Source: Bacillota bacterium (lineage in GTDB: Bacteria; Bacillota; Clostridia; Christensenellales; Pumilibacteraceae). Taken from it: a DNA stretch of 5,298 bases. Made by a program: the position numbers and the translations under genes. The notes under the pieces were generated by a model that worked only from the letters and a program-made list of their open reading frames with translations, did no database searches and was not told the origin of the DNA. The DNA lies in NCBI GenBank assembly GCA_009780875.1, contig WQZE01000092.1, positions 1-5,298 of the forward strand, given 5' to 3'. Positions 4,829 through 5,298 of the stretch are shown here, one piece after another; the first letter of the stretch is position 1, and each line of letters begins with the position of its first letter.

Positions 4829-5298
4829 ATGACGGTCGCAGTTTTTTTTGGAGGGCGTTCTTGTGAGCACGATATTAGTATTATCACAGGTATTCAAACG
4901 CTGGCTGTTTTGAAAAACAAACACAAAGTCGTCCCCATCTACATACGAGGAACGGGTGAGTGGGTGTATGATAAGAGTTTTTTTGATATCAAGACTTTTG
5001 CCGACAAAAGCACAATCAAAGGCAAGGCTGTACATTTTTTGCCCAATCAACGCAGGTTATTTGATAAAAAAGGAAAGAGCCTTTTTGAGATTGATGTGTG
5101 TGTGCTTTGTATGCACGGACTCAATGGTGAGGATGGAGCCTTGCAAGGACTTTTGCAAATGTACAACATTCCTTATACGGGTAGCGGGATTTTGGCGAGC
5201 AGTCTTGCAATGGACAAAAACGCAATGAAGTGTGTACTCAAAGCACACGAGATTGAACAAGTGCCCTATGTGTGTATGGACAAAAATACTTATGACAA
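4829..5298 (+). CDS. ddl: D-alanine--D-alanine ligase Ddl, 3' part cut off by window end
   Basis: Ddl joins two D-alanines using ATP to make the dipeptide that MurF adds to the UDP-MurNAc peptide. The visible 156 residues cover the N-terminal domain and the start of the ATP-grasp domain of a protein usually 300-370 long. Motifs seen: FGGRSCEHDIS (7-17, with the conserved Glu13 of the 'GGxSxE' loop), HGLNGEDGALQG (96-107), IPYTGSGILASSLAMDK (114-130), the latter two diagnostic for Ddl and VanA-type ligases. The part that would separate D-Ala-D-Ala from D-Ala-D-Lac or D-Ser specificity lies outside. A plain Ddl is most likely given the setting with glmM and uppP and no van regulators or vanH/vanX in view. 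The frame has no stop before the end of the window. Confidence 0.95.
   Translation, partial: MTVAVFFGGRSCEHDISIITGIQTLAVLKNKHKVVPIYIRGTGEWVYDKSFFDIKTFADKSTIKGKAVHFLPNQRRLFDKKGKSLFEIDVCVLCMHGLNGEDGALQGLLQMYNIPYTGSGILASSLAMDKNAMKCVLKAHEIEQVPYVCMDKNTYD

Noticed and set aside
4171..5260. Frames 4171-4749, 4219-4518, 4325-4630, 4660-4866, 4664-5050, 4956-5228 and 5057-5260.
   Set aside because: All are shadows of uppP and ddl, whose motifs are unambiguous.
4829..5298. A vancomycin-resistance (VanA/VanB-type) ligase instead of Ddl.
   Set aside because: The visible part cannot separate the two, but there is no van gene context and the neighbours are housekeeping wall genes, so Ddl is the simpler reading.

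Overview
The window looks like chromosomal DNA of a low-GC, Gram-positive, spore-forming-type bacterium (Bacillota, most likely a clostridial lineage). The reasons are a DUF1934/YwiB-family protein, a full-length SpoVT-like regulator, GGAG-type Shine-Dalgarno (SD) sites, a consensus sigma-A promoter, very AT-rich intergenic DNA, and peptidoglycan genes of the usual Bacillota types. The plus strand carries more G than C even under minus-strand genes, which suggests it is the leading strand. The sequence alone does not fix the species.

Layout: (1) 18-434, minus: DUF1934 beta-barrel protein. (2) About 435-983: a 550-base AT-rich divergent control region. It has two candidate minus-strand promoters and one perfect TTGACA-N17-TATAAT plus-strand promoter at 758-786. 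That promoter implies a leader of about 190 bases holding a possible 13-codon upstream ORF and a hairpin. (3) 984-1478, plus: SpoVT/AbrB-family regulator, followed at 1530-1616 by a possible 28-residue hydrophobic small protein. (4) 1617-1900: about 285 bases with no recognisable gene, closed by a strong bidirectional terminator at 1901-1943. (5) 1976-2632, minus: a COG2426/PF06695 membrane protein ('small multi-drug export' family) that converges on the same terminator. (6) 2687-5298, plus: glmM, uppP and the first 156 codons of ddl, a probable cell-wall operon.

The right half has one clear theme. GlmM makes glucosamine-1-phosphate for UDP-GlcNAc. UppP recycles the undecaprenyl carrier. Ddl makes the D-Ala-D-Ala dipeptide that ends the stem peptide. 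The left half is a regulator with an elaborate upstream region and a possible small membrane protein in the same transcript. No mobile element, CRISPR array, tRNA or rRNA was seen, and I see no convincing new multi-gene system. The parts most worth a second look are the SpoVT-like gene's leader, the small ORF after it, and the unexplained 1617-1900 stretch.
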